From Lysobacter_L cavernae (GTDB taxonomy: Bacteria; Pseudomonadota; Gammaproteobacteria; Xanthomonadales; Xanthomonadaceae): a stretch of DNA of 64,000 bases. A program made the position numbers and the translations under genes. Shown here piece by piece: positions 10,295 through 19,714 of this stretch. Under the pieces are notes generated by a model, which did not search any database, was not told the origin of the DNA, and worked only from the letters and a program-made list of their open reading frames with translations. Position 1 is the stretch's first letter. Every line of letters begins with the position of its first letter. The stretch lies in contig NZ_JBHRXK010000001.1 in NCBI RefSeq assembly GCF_042648505.1, forward strand, positions 124,001-188,000, given 5' to 3'.

Positions 10295-11248
10295 ATGACC
10301 CCATCGAAGCACTCCAAAGTCATCATCCTCGGCTCCGGCCCGGCCGGCTGGACCGCCGCCGTCTACGCGGCACGCGCGAACCTGAAGCCGCTGGTGATCA
10401 CCGGCCTGCAGATGGGCGGTCAGCTGATGACCACGACCGAGGTCGACAACTGGCCCGGCGATGCCCACGGCCTGATGGGCCCGGACCTGATGACGCGCAT
10501 GCAGGCACACGCCGAGCGCTTCGACACCGAAGTCGTGTTCGACCACATCCACACGGCCGACTTGGCAAACCGTCCGTTCAAGCTCATCGGCGACAGCGGC
10601 GAGTACACCGCCGACGCCTTGATCATCGCCACCGGCGCCACCGCCAAGTACCTGGGCCTGCCGTCGGAAGAACTGTTCAAGGGACGCGGCGTGTCCGCCT
10701 GCGCGACCTGCGACGGCTTCTTCTACAAGGACCAGGACGTGGCCGTGATCGGCGGCGGCAACACCGCGGTCGAGGAAGCGCTGTACCTGTCCAACATCGC
10801 CCGCAAAGTCTACCTGGTGCATCGCCGCGACACGCTGCGCGCCGAGAAGATCATGCAGGACAAGCTGCACGCCAAGATCCAGGCCGGCAAGATCGAGCCG
10901 ATCTGGCATCACGAAGTCGACGAAGTGCTCGGCAACGACGCCGGTGTCACCGGCCTGCGCGTGAAGTCGGTGCAGGACGGCTCCAGCCGCGAGTTGTCGA
11001 TCCACGGCCTGTTCGTGGCGATCGGCCACACCCCGAACACCAGCCTGTTCGAAGGCCAACTGGCGATGAAGAATGGCTACCTCACCATCCAGACCGGCCT
11101 CGACGGCAACGCCACCCAGACCTCGGTGCCGGGCGTGTTCGCCGCCGGCGACGTCGCCGATCAGGTCTATCGCCAGGCCATCACTTCGGCCGGCTTCGGC
11201 TGCATGGCCGCGCTCGACGCCGAGAAGTTCCTGGACAAAGAAGGCTGA
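10295..11248 (+). CDS. trxB: Thioredoxin reductase
   Basis: A 317-residue low-Mr thioredoxin reductase that passes electrons from NADPH through FAD to thioredoxin. FAD motif GSGPAGWTAAVYAARA is near residue 12, the redox pair is CATC (ACATCDGFFYK), and the NADPH motif is VIGGGNTAVEEAL. The C-terminal FAD motif (VPGVFAAGDVADQVYRQA) is intact. The start is set at MTPSKHSK, where homology begins. Upstream in-frame codons to 10049 are untranslated leader between ald and trxB. Confidence 0.96.
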   Translation: MTPSKHSKVIILGSGPAGWTAAVYAARANLKPLVITGLQMGGQLMTTTEVDNWPGDAHGLMGPDLMTRMQAHAERFDTEVVFDHIHTADLANRPFKLIGDSGEYTADALIIATGATAKYLGLPSEELFKGRGVSACATCDGFFYKDQDVAVIGGGNTAVEEALYLSNIARKVYLVHRRDTLRAEKIMQDKLHAKIQAGKIEPIWHHEVDEVLGNDAGVTGLRVKSVQDGSSRELSIHGLFVAIGHTPNTSLFEGQLAMKNGYLTIQTGLDGNATQTSVPGVFAAGDVADQVYRQAITSAGFGCMAALDAEKFLDKEG

Positions 11249-11290
11249 GCGGTTCCCGACGCGAATTGACGCGGAGCGAATCCACGGGCA

Positions 11291-11410
11291 TGTCATCCCG
11301 GGCGTAGCCAGGGATCTGCTTGAAGTTGTCACCTCGAACGCAGCAAGGGATCTGTTTTTTTCCGTGCGATCGCCGACGGAAAGCAGGTCCCTCGCTGCGT
11401 TCGGGACGAC
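11291..11410. repeat. Composite inverted repeat (GTCATCCCG...GGGATCT type)
   Basis: Two outward-facing units lie between trxB and the FemAB-like gene. The left begins TGTCATCCCGGGCG with CAGGGATCTG. The right, in reverse, carries CAGGTCCCTCGCTGCGTTCGG and GACGACA. A middle copy, CGAACGCAGCAAGGGATCTG, lies between them. This is a second dispersed family, distinct from the CGCGAAGGCGGGAAT type. Confidence 0.6.
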
Positions 11411-11458
11411 AGTTCAGGCTCAGGACGCGACATCCATGTTATTCCGTGTTCACGTTCC

Positions 11459-12673
11459 ATGACCGCCACGCCTACCGCACGCATCCTCGACTCGCTCGCG
11501 CAGATTTCCGCCGCGCAATGGGACGCGCTGCACGACGGCCGCAACCCGTTCATTGCCCACGCCTTCCTTGCCGGGCTCGAACAGCACGGCTGCCTGCGCG
11601 CGCAATGGGGCTGGACGCCCCATCACCTCACGGTCTGGGAAGGTGAGGCGCTGGTCGCCGCCGCACCGGCCTATCTGAAGGACAACTCGCACGGCGAGTT
11701 CGTGTTCGATCACGTCTGGGCGCACGCCCATGCCCAGCAGGGCCTGGACTACTTTCCGAAATGGCTGTGCGCCGTGCCCTACTCGCCCGTGACCGGGCCA
11801 CGGCTGCTGGCATGTGATGCCGCCCATCGACGCACGCTGACCGGGCTGTTGGCCGCGCTGGCGGAGCGCAATGGCCTGTCGTCGGCACACGTCAATTTCC
11901 ACCGCGACGATGAGGAACCGGCCTTTGGCGACGACTGGCTGCCGCGCGTCGACGTGCAATACCACTGGCGCAACCCGGTCGATGCCGCCGACGAACCGTG
12001 GCGCGACTTCGATGCGTTCCTGGCCGCCTTCGACCACAAGCACCGCAAGAACATCCGCCAGGAGCGGGCCAAGGTGACGCGGGCCGGCATCACATTCCGT
12101 GTGGTCGAGGGACATCAGGCCAGCGAGGCCGACCTGGCCGCGATGCACGGCTTCTATCGGCAGACCTTTGCCGACTACGGCAACCATCCGGCGTTGACGC
12201 TGGAGTTCCTGCAGCACCTGGCCGCCACCCTGCCGGCATCGCTGGTGATCTTTCTCGCCCAGCGCGAGGGCCGGGCGATTGCCGGCGCGTTGTGCCTGCG
12301 CGGCGGCGACACGCTGTACGGTCGCTACTGGGGCGCCGCGGAGACCTGGCCGGGCCTGCATTTCGAGACCTGCTACTACCAGGGCATCGAATATTGCCTG
12401 CGCCATGGACTGACCCGTTTCGAGCCCGGCGCCCAGGGAGAGCACAAGCTCGCACGCGGTTTCCTGCCGAGCCTGGTGCACAGCCGGCACTGGATTGCGC
12501 ACGAGGGCTTCCGCGAGCCCCTGCGCGACTGGTGCGCGCAGGAGGCCGCCTCGGTGCAGCGTTACGCGGCGACGCTGGCGGCGCACACGCCGTTCAAGTC
12601 GCCCGCAGGCACAACCATCGGCCATGATCGCATCGATGAGTTCACTGCCCGCCCTGCTGCCGGCCGATCCTGA
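11459..12673 (+). CDS. FemAB-like/GNAT-fold protein (DUF482 family)
   Basis: A 404-residue protein matching what I know of the DUF482/FemAB_like family (peptidogalycan biosynthesis/recognition), which has a duplicated acetyltransferase fold. Typical pieces are NPFIAHAFLAGLEQHG near the N-terminus, the YFPKWLCAVPYSPVTGPRLL segment in the middle, and GLTRFEPGAQGEHKLARGF near the C-terminus. It is cytosolic with no signal peptide. The biochemical role of the family is not established. The end overlaps the start of aat by 50 bp, as is common in this group. Confidence 0.8.
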   Translation: MTATPTARILDSLAQISAAQWDALHDGRNPFIAHAFLAGLEQHGCLRAQWGWTPHHLTVWEGEALVAAAPAYLKDNSHGEFVFDHVWAHAHAQQGLDYFPKWLCAVPYSPVTGPRLLACDAAHRRTLTGLLAALAERNGLSSAHVNFHRDDEEPAFGDDWLPRVDVQYHWRNPVDAADEPWRDFDAFLAAFDHKHRKNIRQERAKVTRAGITFRVVEGHQASEADLAAMHGFYRQTFADYGNHPALTLEFLQHLAATLPASLVIFLAQREGRAIAGALCLRGGDTLYGRYWGAAETWPGLHFETCYYQGIEYCLRHGLTRFEPGAQGEHKLARGFLPSLVHSRHWIAHEGFREPLRDWCAQEAASVQRYAATLAAHTPFKSPAGTTIGHDRIDEFTARPAAGRS

Positions 12674-13397
12674 GGCGCCGTTCCCGCCGGCGGAGCGGGC
12701 GTTGCGCCAACCCGACGGGCTGCTGGCGGTCGGCGGCGACCTGTCGCCGGCGCGCCTGCTCAATGCCTACCGGCACGGCATCTTCCCCTGGTACTCCGCG
12801 GGCCAGCCGATCCTGTGGTGGTGCCCGGACCCGCGCACGGTGTTCGCCACCGATCACGTGCGGCTGTCGTCGAAATTCCGCCGCAGTCTGCGTCGCTGCG
12901 ATTGGACGGTCCGCGCCGACACCGCCTTCGCCGAGGTGATCGAGGCCTGTGCGAGGACTCCGCGTCCGGGTCAGCACGGCACCTGGATCATCGACGACAT
13001 GCGCGTCGCCTACCAGCGCATGCACGCGCTTGGCTACGCTCATTCGTTCGAGGTATTCGACGGCGAGCGCCTGGTCGGCGGCATCTACGGCATCGCCGTC
13101 GGCCGGATGTTCTTCGGCGAGAGCATGTTCAGTGCGCAGCCCGGCGGCTCCAAGGTCGCCCTGGCTGCCCTCGCCCACCACCTCGACCACTGGGGCTGGC
13201 CGCTGATCGATGCCCAGGTCGAGAACGACCACCTGCTGAGCCTGGGCGCACAACGCTGGCCACGGCGTCGCTTTCTGGAAACTGTGGCCGACCTGCGCGA
13301 CCAGCCCGAACTCCGCGGCCCCTGGACCGCGCGCGTGGGCGACTGGCCGGCCCGGCGCTTGGGCATCACGGGCGATCAGGCCCCGGCAGCCGATTAA
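12624..13397 (+). CDS. aat: Leucyl/phenylalanyl-tRNA--protein transferase
   Basis: A 257-residue Aat that adds Leu or Phe to N-terminal Lys/Arg and so creates N-degrons for ClpS/ClpAP. Conserved blocks are DGLLAVGGDLSPARLLNAYRHGIFPWY, ILWWCPDPRTV, GTWIID, HSFEVFDGERLVGGIYG, FFGESMFS and LIDAQVENDHLLSLGA. Start at 12624 (MIAS) or 12636 (MSSL); no strong ribosome binding site decides between them. Its neighbours infA, clpA and clpS complete the N-end-rule set. Confidence 0.93.
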   Translation: MIASMSSLPALLPADPEAPFPPAERALRQPDGLLAVGGDLSPARLLNAYRHGIFPWYSAGQPILWWCPDPRTVFATDHVRLSSKFRRSLRRCDWTVRADTAFAEVIEACARTPRPGQHGTWIIDDMRVAYQRMHALGYAHSFEVFDGERLVGGIYGIAVGRMFFGESMFSAQPGGSKVALAALAHHLDHWGWPLIDAQVENDHLLSLGAQRWPRRRFLETVADLRDQPELRGPWTARVGDWPARRLGITGDQAPAAD

Positions 13398-13491
13398 CAT
13401 ATTTTTTGCGCCCTCGCCGATGGCGTGGCAGAATGCCCGGCTTCGTTCCTCGCTTTATTCCAAGGCGACCCCTTCACAACCCAGGAACCAC

Positions 13492-13710
13492 ATGGCAAAA
13501 GACGACGTGATCGAATTCGAGGGCACGGTGGCGGAAACCCTTCCGAACACCATGTTTCGTGTGCGCCTCGAAAACGGGCACGAGATCATTGCCCACATCT
13601 CCGGCCGCATGCGCAAGAACTACATCCGCATCCTGACCGGCGACAAGGTGAAGGTCGAAATGACCCCTTACGACCTGACCAAGGGTCGTATCACCTACCG
13701 CATGAAGTAA
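13492..13710 (+). CDS. infA: Translation initiation factor IF-1
   Basis: A 72-residue S1/OB-fold initiation factor, full length, from MAKDDVIEFEGTV to GRITYRMK. AGGAA lies six bases before the ATG. The longer frame from 13420 is not used, since IF-1 begins at MAK. A strong bidirectional terminator follows directly. Confidence 0.98.
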   Translation: MAKDDVIEFEGTVAETLPNTMFRVRLENGHEIIAHISGRMRKNYIRILTGDKVKVEMTPYDLTKGRITYRMK

Positions 13711-13726
13711 TTGCGGTAACCCATTG

Positions 13727-13755
13727 AAAAAAGGCGGCCAGTGGCCGCCTTTTTT
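13727..13755. terminator. Bidirectional intrinsic terminator between infA and clpA
   Basis: A perfect GGCGGCC/GGCCGCC stem with an AGT loop is flanked by six A on the left and six T on the right. It can therefore stop transcription from infA (plus) and from clpA (minus). Confidence 0.9.
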
Positions 13756-13772
13756 GTTTTCCTGCGGACCGT

Positions 13773-16055
<2,283 letters not shown>

Positions 16056-16196
16056 GGGGCGAAAGCCTCCGGAAGCTACTGCTGTCCTAGATGGGGGCTG
16101 GTGCAATGATTTCCATGCCGGCCCCTTGCTGGCTTGGACCCGCATCGGCCCCTCGGGTTGCGCCCTTCATCCATGGGGACGTCGTAAGCAGAACTT

Positions 16197-16517
16197 TTAG
16201 GCCTTTTCCATCGTGCACAGCAAGGGGTGCTGGTGCAGCCTTGAGAATTCGTTCACCTGCGCCACCTTGGACTCTGCGACCTCGCGGGTGAAAACCCCGC
16301 ATACGCCCCGGCCGCGGGTATGCACGTGCAGCATGATCTGGGTCGCCTTCTCGACGTTCATCGGGAAAAAACGCATCAGTACCTCGACCACGAAGTCCAT
16401 CGGGGTGTAGTCGTCGTTCAGCAGCAGCACCGAATACAGCGGTGGCCGTGCGATTTCCGGCTTCCCGGTTTCCACCAGTACGCCGTGGCTGTGTTCGTGT
16501 TCGGTCTGTTTTGCCAT
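16197..16517 (-). CDS. clpS: ATP-dependent Clp protease adaptor ClpS
   Basis: A 106-residue N-degron adaptor. It binds Leu/Phe/Trp/Tyr N-termini and delivers them to ClpA. The core PPLYSVLLLNDDYTPMDFVVEVL has the conserved Asn-Asp of the pocket, followed by MLHVHTRGRGVCGVFTREVAE. It starts at MAKQTEHEH, and the extended frame upstream lacks homology. It lies directly before clpA in the same direction, 141 bp apart. Confidence 0.95.
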   Translation of the reverse strand: MAKQTEHEHSHGVLVETGKPEIARPPLYSVLLLNDDYTPMDFVVEVLMRFFPMNVEKATQIMLHVHTRGRGVCGVFTREVAESKVAQVNEFSRLHQHPLLCTMEKA

Positions 16518-16618
16518 GCGCGAATTATAGGGGGGGCGCGGCGACGGTCGTGGACGCCCGCGTGGCGCGCCGGCAAAATAACCTCGGGAAATACCTCTCA
16601 TGGCCCGCAAGGACCGAT

Positions 16619-17128
16619 ATGCACCTGGCTTCGCTTCCGCTCGCACTGCTCCTGTCGACGCCGGCCCTGGCCGCGACCGAGGCGGCCAAGCCCCTCGCCG
16701 ATGAAACGAAGCGTTCCACGACTGCCGACGTGGCCGTCCGCAATCAGCTCGATGCCCTCGACTACCAGTACGAGGTCGATGCCGACGGCGACTACAAGCT
16801 GACCTTCGACCTGGACAACGAGCGCAGCCAGCTCGCGTTCGTGATCTCCGGTGTCGAGGACTACGGCACGTTCCGCATCCGCGAGGTCTGGGCCCCGGCC
16901 TACCGGTCGCCCGGTGAGCAGCTCCCGGTTGAGGTCGCCAACCGGCTGCTCGAGGACAGCCAGTCCAGCAAGATGGGCGGCTGGGTCAAGCAGGGCAACC
17001 TGGCCGTGTTCGTGGTCAAGATCGCCGCCGACGCATCGAGCAGGGCGCTCGACGACGCGATCGACTACGTCGTGCGCGCCGCCGACCAGATGGAAGCCGA
17101 GCTGACCCCGGGCAAGGACGAATTCTGA
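16619..17128 (+). CDS. YbjN-domain secreted protein
   Basis: A 169-residue protein with signal peptide LALLLSTPALA|AT (cleavage near residue 18). The body resembles YbjN/T3SS-chaperone-like folds: DALDYQYEVDADGDYKLTF, then a hydrophobic strand LAFVISGV, and a C-terminal helix with VVRAADQMEAEL. YbjN proteins are linked to envelope stress and motility in E. coli, but the biochemistry is not settled. The stop shares one base with the Nudix ATG. This is the first gene of a coupled operon with nudJ, mnmA and hflD. Confidence 0.65.
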   Translation: MHLASLPLALLLSTPALAATEAAKPLADETKRSTTADVAVRNQLDALDYQYEVDADGDYKLTFDLDNERSQLAFVISGVEDYGTFRIREVWAPAYRSPGEQLPVEVANRLLEDSQSSKMGGWVKQGNLAVFVVKIAADASSRALDDAIDYVVRAADQMEAELTPGKDEF

Positions 17129-17607
17129 TGACCTACCGCGAAGGCCGTTTCTGGCAGCCGGACGTGACCGTGGCGACGGTGGTGGTCGACGCCGGCCGCC
17201 TGCTGATGGTCGAGGAGTCGGTCGGTGGCAAGCTGGTGCTGAACCAGCCCGCCGGTCACCTTGAACCCGACGAGAGCCTGATCGAGGCCGCCCTGCGCGA
17301 GACCCGCGAGGAAACCGGCTGGGACGTGCGCCTGACCGCCTTCGTCGGCGCCTACCAGTGGACGGCGCCGATCAACGGCGACGGCAGCGGCGGCCGCCAT
17401 TACCTGCGCTTCGCCTTTGCCGCCGAGCCACTCGCGCACGACCCCGCCCGTCCGCTCGACGAAGGCATCGTCCGGGCGCTGTGGATGACCCCGGGCGAAC
17501 TCGAAGCCGCCCAGGCCCGCCACCGCAGTCCGCTGGTCTGGCGCACCGCCGCCGATTTCCTGGCCGGCCGCCGCCACCCGCTGGAGCTGATGCAGCAGTT
17601 GGCATGA
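17128..17607 (+). CDS. nudJ: Nudix phosphohydrolase, NudJ-type
   Basis: A 159-residue Nudix hydrolase. The Nudix box is complete at about residues 43-65 (Gly-x5-Glu-x7-Arg-Glu-x2-Glu-Glu-x-Gly pattern, GHLEPDESLIEAALRETREE). NudJ acts on thiamine pyrophosphate, HMP-PP and nucleoside tri/diphosphates in E. coli. Its usual position directly before mnmA and hflD (the E. coli order nudJ-mnmA-hflD) supports the call. Stop and mnmA start overlap (ATGA). Confidence 0.88.
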   Translation: MTYREGRFWQPDVTVATVVVDAGRLLMVEESVGGKLVLNQPAGHLEPDESLIEAALRETREETGWDVRLTAFVGAYQWTAPINGDGSGGRHYLRFAFAAEPLAHDPARPLDEGIVRALWMTPGELEAAQARHRSPLVWRTAADFLAGRRHPLELMQQLA

Positions 17608-18791
17608 GCACGACAGGTTCCATGCAGGCCCGCACCATCGTCGGCATGTCCGGCGGCGTTGACTCCTCGGTCGCGGCGCTGCGCCTGCGCGACGCCGGCG
17701 AGCCGATCGCCGGCTTGTTCATGCAGAACTGGGCCGACGACGACGCGCAGGACAGCGCGAGTGCCGCTGCAGGCAGGACGCCGAAAGCGGCCGGCAGTGG
17801 TGGAGACTGCCGCGTCGAGGACGACCGCCGCGACGCGGTCGCGGTCAGCGGCCGGCTCGGCATCCCGATCCACTTCCGCGATTTCTCCGGTGAATACTGG
17901 GCCGGCGTGTTCGAGCACTTCCTGGCCGAGTACGCGGCCGGGCGTACGCCCAACCCGGACGTGCTGTGCAACCGCGAGATCAAGTTCAAGCATTTCCTCG
18001 ATGCCGCCCGCGAACTGGGGGCACAGTTCATCGCCACCGGCCACTACGCCCGGGTCGAACAGGTCGGTGGCCATCACCGGCTGCTGCGCGCGGTGGACCG
18101 CAGCAAGGACCAGAGCTACTTCCTGCACCAGCTGGGCCAAGCGCAACTGGCGGCAACGAAGTTCCCGCTGGGCGAGCTGCTCAAGCGCGACGTGCGGCAG
18201 ATGGCGCTCGATGCCGGCCTGCCGACCGCGACCAAGAAGGATTCGACCGGCATCTGCTTCATCGGCGAGCGCGACTTCCGCGAGTTCCTCGGCCGTTACC
18301 TGCCGGCACGCGAAGGCGAGATGCGCACCCCCGACGGCCAGGTGATCGGCCTGCATCCAGGCGTGTTCTATTTCACCCTCGGCCAGCGCGAAGGCCTCAA
18401 CATCGGCGGCGTGCGCGGCTTCGAGCCGGCGCCGTGGTACGTGGTCGGCAAGGATGTCGCCGGCAACGTCCTGTACGTCGACCAAGGCGCGGCCAGCCCA
18501 TGGCTGATGTCGCAGGCGTTGTGGTCGGAACCGGCGCACTGGATCGCCGGCGCCGCCCCCGCGGAACGCTTCACCTGCACCGCCCAGACCCGCTACCGCC
18601 AGGCCGACGAAGCCTGTGAGGTGACGGTATGTGACGACGGCACTCTGGAAGTACGCTTCCCCCGCCCCCAACGTGCAGTGACGCCGGGGCAATCCCTGGT
18701 GCTCTACGACGGCGAGGTCTGCCTTGGCGGCGCGGTGATCGCCGCCACCGACGCGCCACTCGAACTACGACTGAAGGCCCAAGCTGCATGA
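17604..18791 (+). CDS. mnmA: tRNA-specific 2-thiouridylase MnmA
   Basis: A 395-residue enzyme that puts sulfur on U34 of tRNA Lys, Glu and Gln. PP-loop GMSGGVDSSVAALRL is at the N-terminus, the acceptor Cys sits in NPDVLCNREIKF, and the persulfide Cys in DSTGICFIGERDF. Compared with the E. coli sequence I see an Ala/Gly-rich insertion of roughly 15 residues after NWADDDAQ, before the conserved helix. Start is the ATG overlapping nudJ. Upstream in-frame codons are a shadow of nudJ. Confidence 0.96.
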   Translation: MSTTGSMQARTIVGMSGGVDSSVAALRLRDAGEPIAGLFMQNWADDDAQDSASAAAGRTPKAAGSGGDCRVEDDRRDAVAVSGRLGIPIHFRDFSGEYWAGVFEHFLAEYAAGRTPNPDVLCNREIKFKHFLDAARELGAQFIATGHYARVEQVGGHHRLLRAVDRSKDQSYFLHQLGQAQLAATKFPLGELLKRDVRQMALDAGLPTATKKDSTGICFIGERDFREFLGRYLPAREGEMRTPDGQVIGLHPGVFYFTLGQREGLNIGGVRGFEPAPWYVVGKDVAGNVLYVDQGAASPWLMSQALWSEPAHWIAGAAPAERFTCTAQTRYRQADEACEVTVCDDGTLEVRFPRPQRAVTPGQSLVLYDGEVCLGGAVIAATDAPLELRLKAQAA

Positions 18792-19405
18792 GTCAAAGCA
18801 ATTCGATCTCCGAGCGCGTCCTGGCACTGGCCGGGCTGGTGCAGGCGCTGGCGCAGGTGCGCCGGGTCGCCGACACCGGCCAGGCCAACGCCGCGATCCT
18901 CGGCACCGCATTGGATTCGGTGTTCCGCATCGATGCGGTCTCGCCGGCCGCGGTCTACGGCGGCACCGAGCCCCTGCGCCCGGGCCTGACCCTGCTGCGC
19001 GACTACTTCTCCAGCCAGTCCAAGGACGAGCAACTGCCGCGACTGGCGCTGGCAGTGGTGCAACTGGAGCGGCGTTTCGTCCGCGATGCGGCCATGGCCA
19101 CGCGTGTGCAGGCCGGCATCCGCGCCCATGCGGCGACGGCGGAACGGCTCGGCAGCAGCCACCCCGAGGTGCTGGCCGCATTGGGCGGCCTGTATGCGGA
19201 GACGCTCAGCCACCTGCGTCCGCGCGTCCTGGTTCAGGGCAACCCGCACTACCTGGGCCAGGCCCCGGTGGTGGCCGAGGTGCGCGCGGTGCTGCTGGCG
19301 GCAGTGCGCTCGGCGGTGCTGTGGCGGCAGCTCGGCGGCAGTTTGTGGGACCTGTTGTTGCGTCGCCGCGACATGCTCGCCGCGATCAACACCCACCTGC
19401 GCTGA
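18788..19405 (+). CDS. hflD: High-frequency lysogenisation protein HflD homolog
   Basis: A 205-residue mostly helical membrane-associated protein. In E. coli HflD binds phage lambda CII and lowers lysogeny. Its housekeeping role is unclear. Family patterns seen: ERVLALAGLVQALAQVRRVADTG, GLTLLRDYF and VRSAVLWRQLGGSLWDLLLRRRDML at the C-terminus. The start overlaps the mnmA stop (ATGA), which completes the nudJ-mnmA-hflD operon. Confidence 0.92.
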   Translation: MSQSNSISERVLALAGLVQALAQVRRVADTGQANAAILGTALDSVFRIDAVSPAAVYGGTEPLRPGLTLLRDYFSSQSKDEQLPRLALAVVQLERRFVRDAAMATRVQAGIRAHAATAERLGSSHPEVLAALGGLYAETLSHLRPRVLVQGNPHYLGQAPVVAEVRAVLLAAVRSAVLWRQLGGSLWDLLLRRRDMLAAINTHLR

Positions 19406-19407
19406 GG

Positions 19408-19551
19408 TCAGCCGGCGAAGGGGTCGGTCAGCCCGATGCCTGCTCCGCCCTGGGCCCAGGCCCAGGCCACGGCTGCAATCAACGCAAACGCCAACATCCA
19501 GCGGAGCACCTGCTCGACCCGGTCCGCCCGGGTGGATTTCTGCATCTTCAT
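19408..19551 (-). CDS. Small single-pass membrane protein (47 aa)
   Basis: A 47-residue ORF starting MKMQKSTRADRVEQVLRW with one hydrophobic helix at about residues 17-35 (WMLAFALIAAVAWAWA) and a short Gly-rich tail. GGGGGGA lies six bases before the ATG. The reading frame extends to 19626, but that start has no ribosome site. It is convergent with hflD. I do not recognise the family. The membrane helix and ribosome site are the only evidence. Confidence 0.45.
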   Translation of the reverse strand: MKMQKSTRADRVEQVLRWMLAFALIAAVAWAWAQGGAGIGLTDPFAG

Positions 19552-19672
19552 GTTGTCCCCCCTGCCCTGCGTGTAATGAGACGGCAGCACGCAATGCAAG
19601 TCCTTGACTAAGGTCACGCACCGCACGCACGACAGCGGCCACCTTTCAAGACGATGACAGCGGACACAAAAA

Positions 19673-19691
19673 ACCCCGGCGATGCCGGGGT
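19673..19691. terminator. Intrinsic terminator of acnB
   Basis: An ACCCCGGC/GCCGGGGT stem with GAT loop is flanked by A runs on the left and T runs on the right. On the minus strand it ends acnB, 24 bp past the stop. It could also work on the plus strand. Confidence 0.85.
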
Positions 19692-19714
19692 TTTTCGTTC
19701 GACCGATATCGGGC

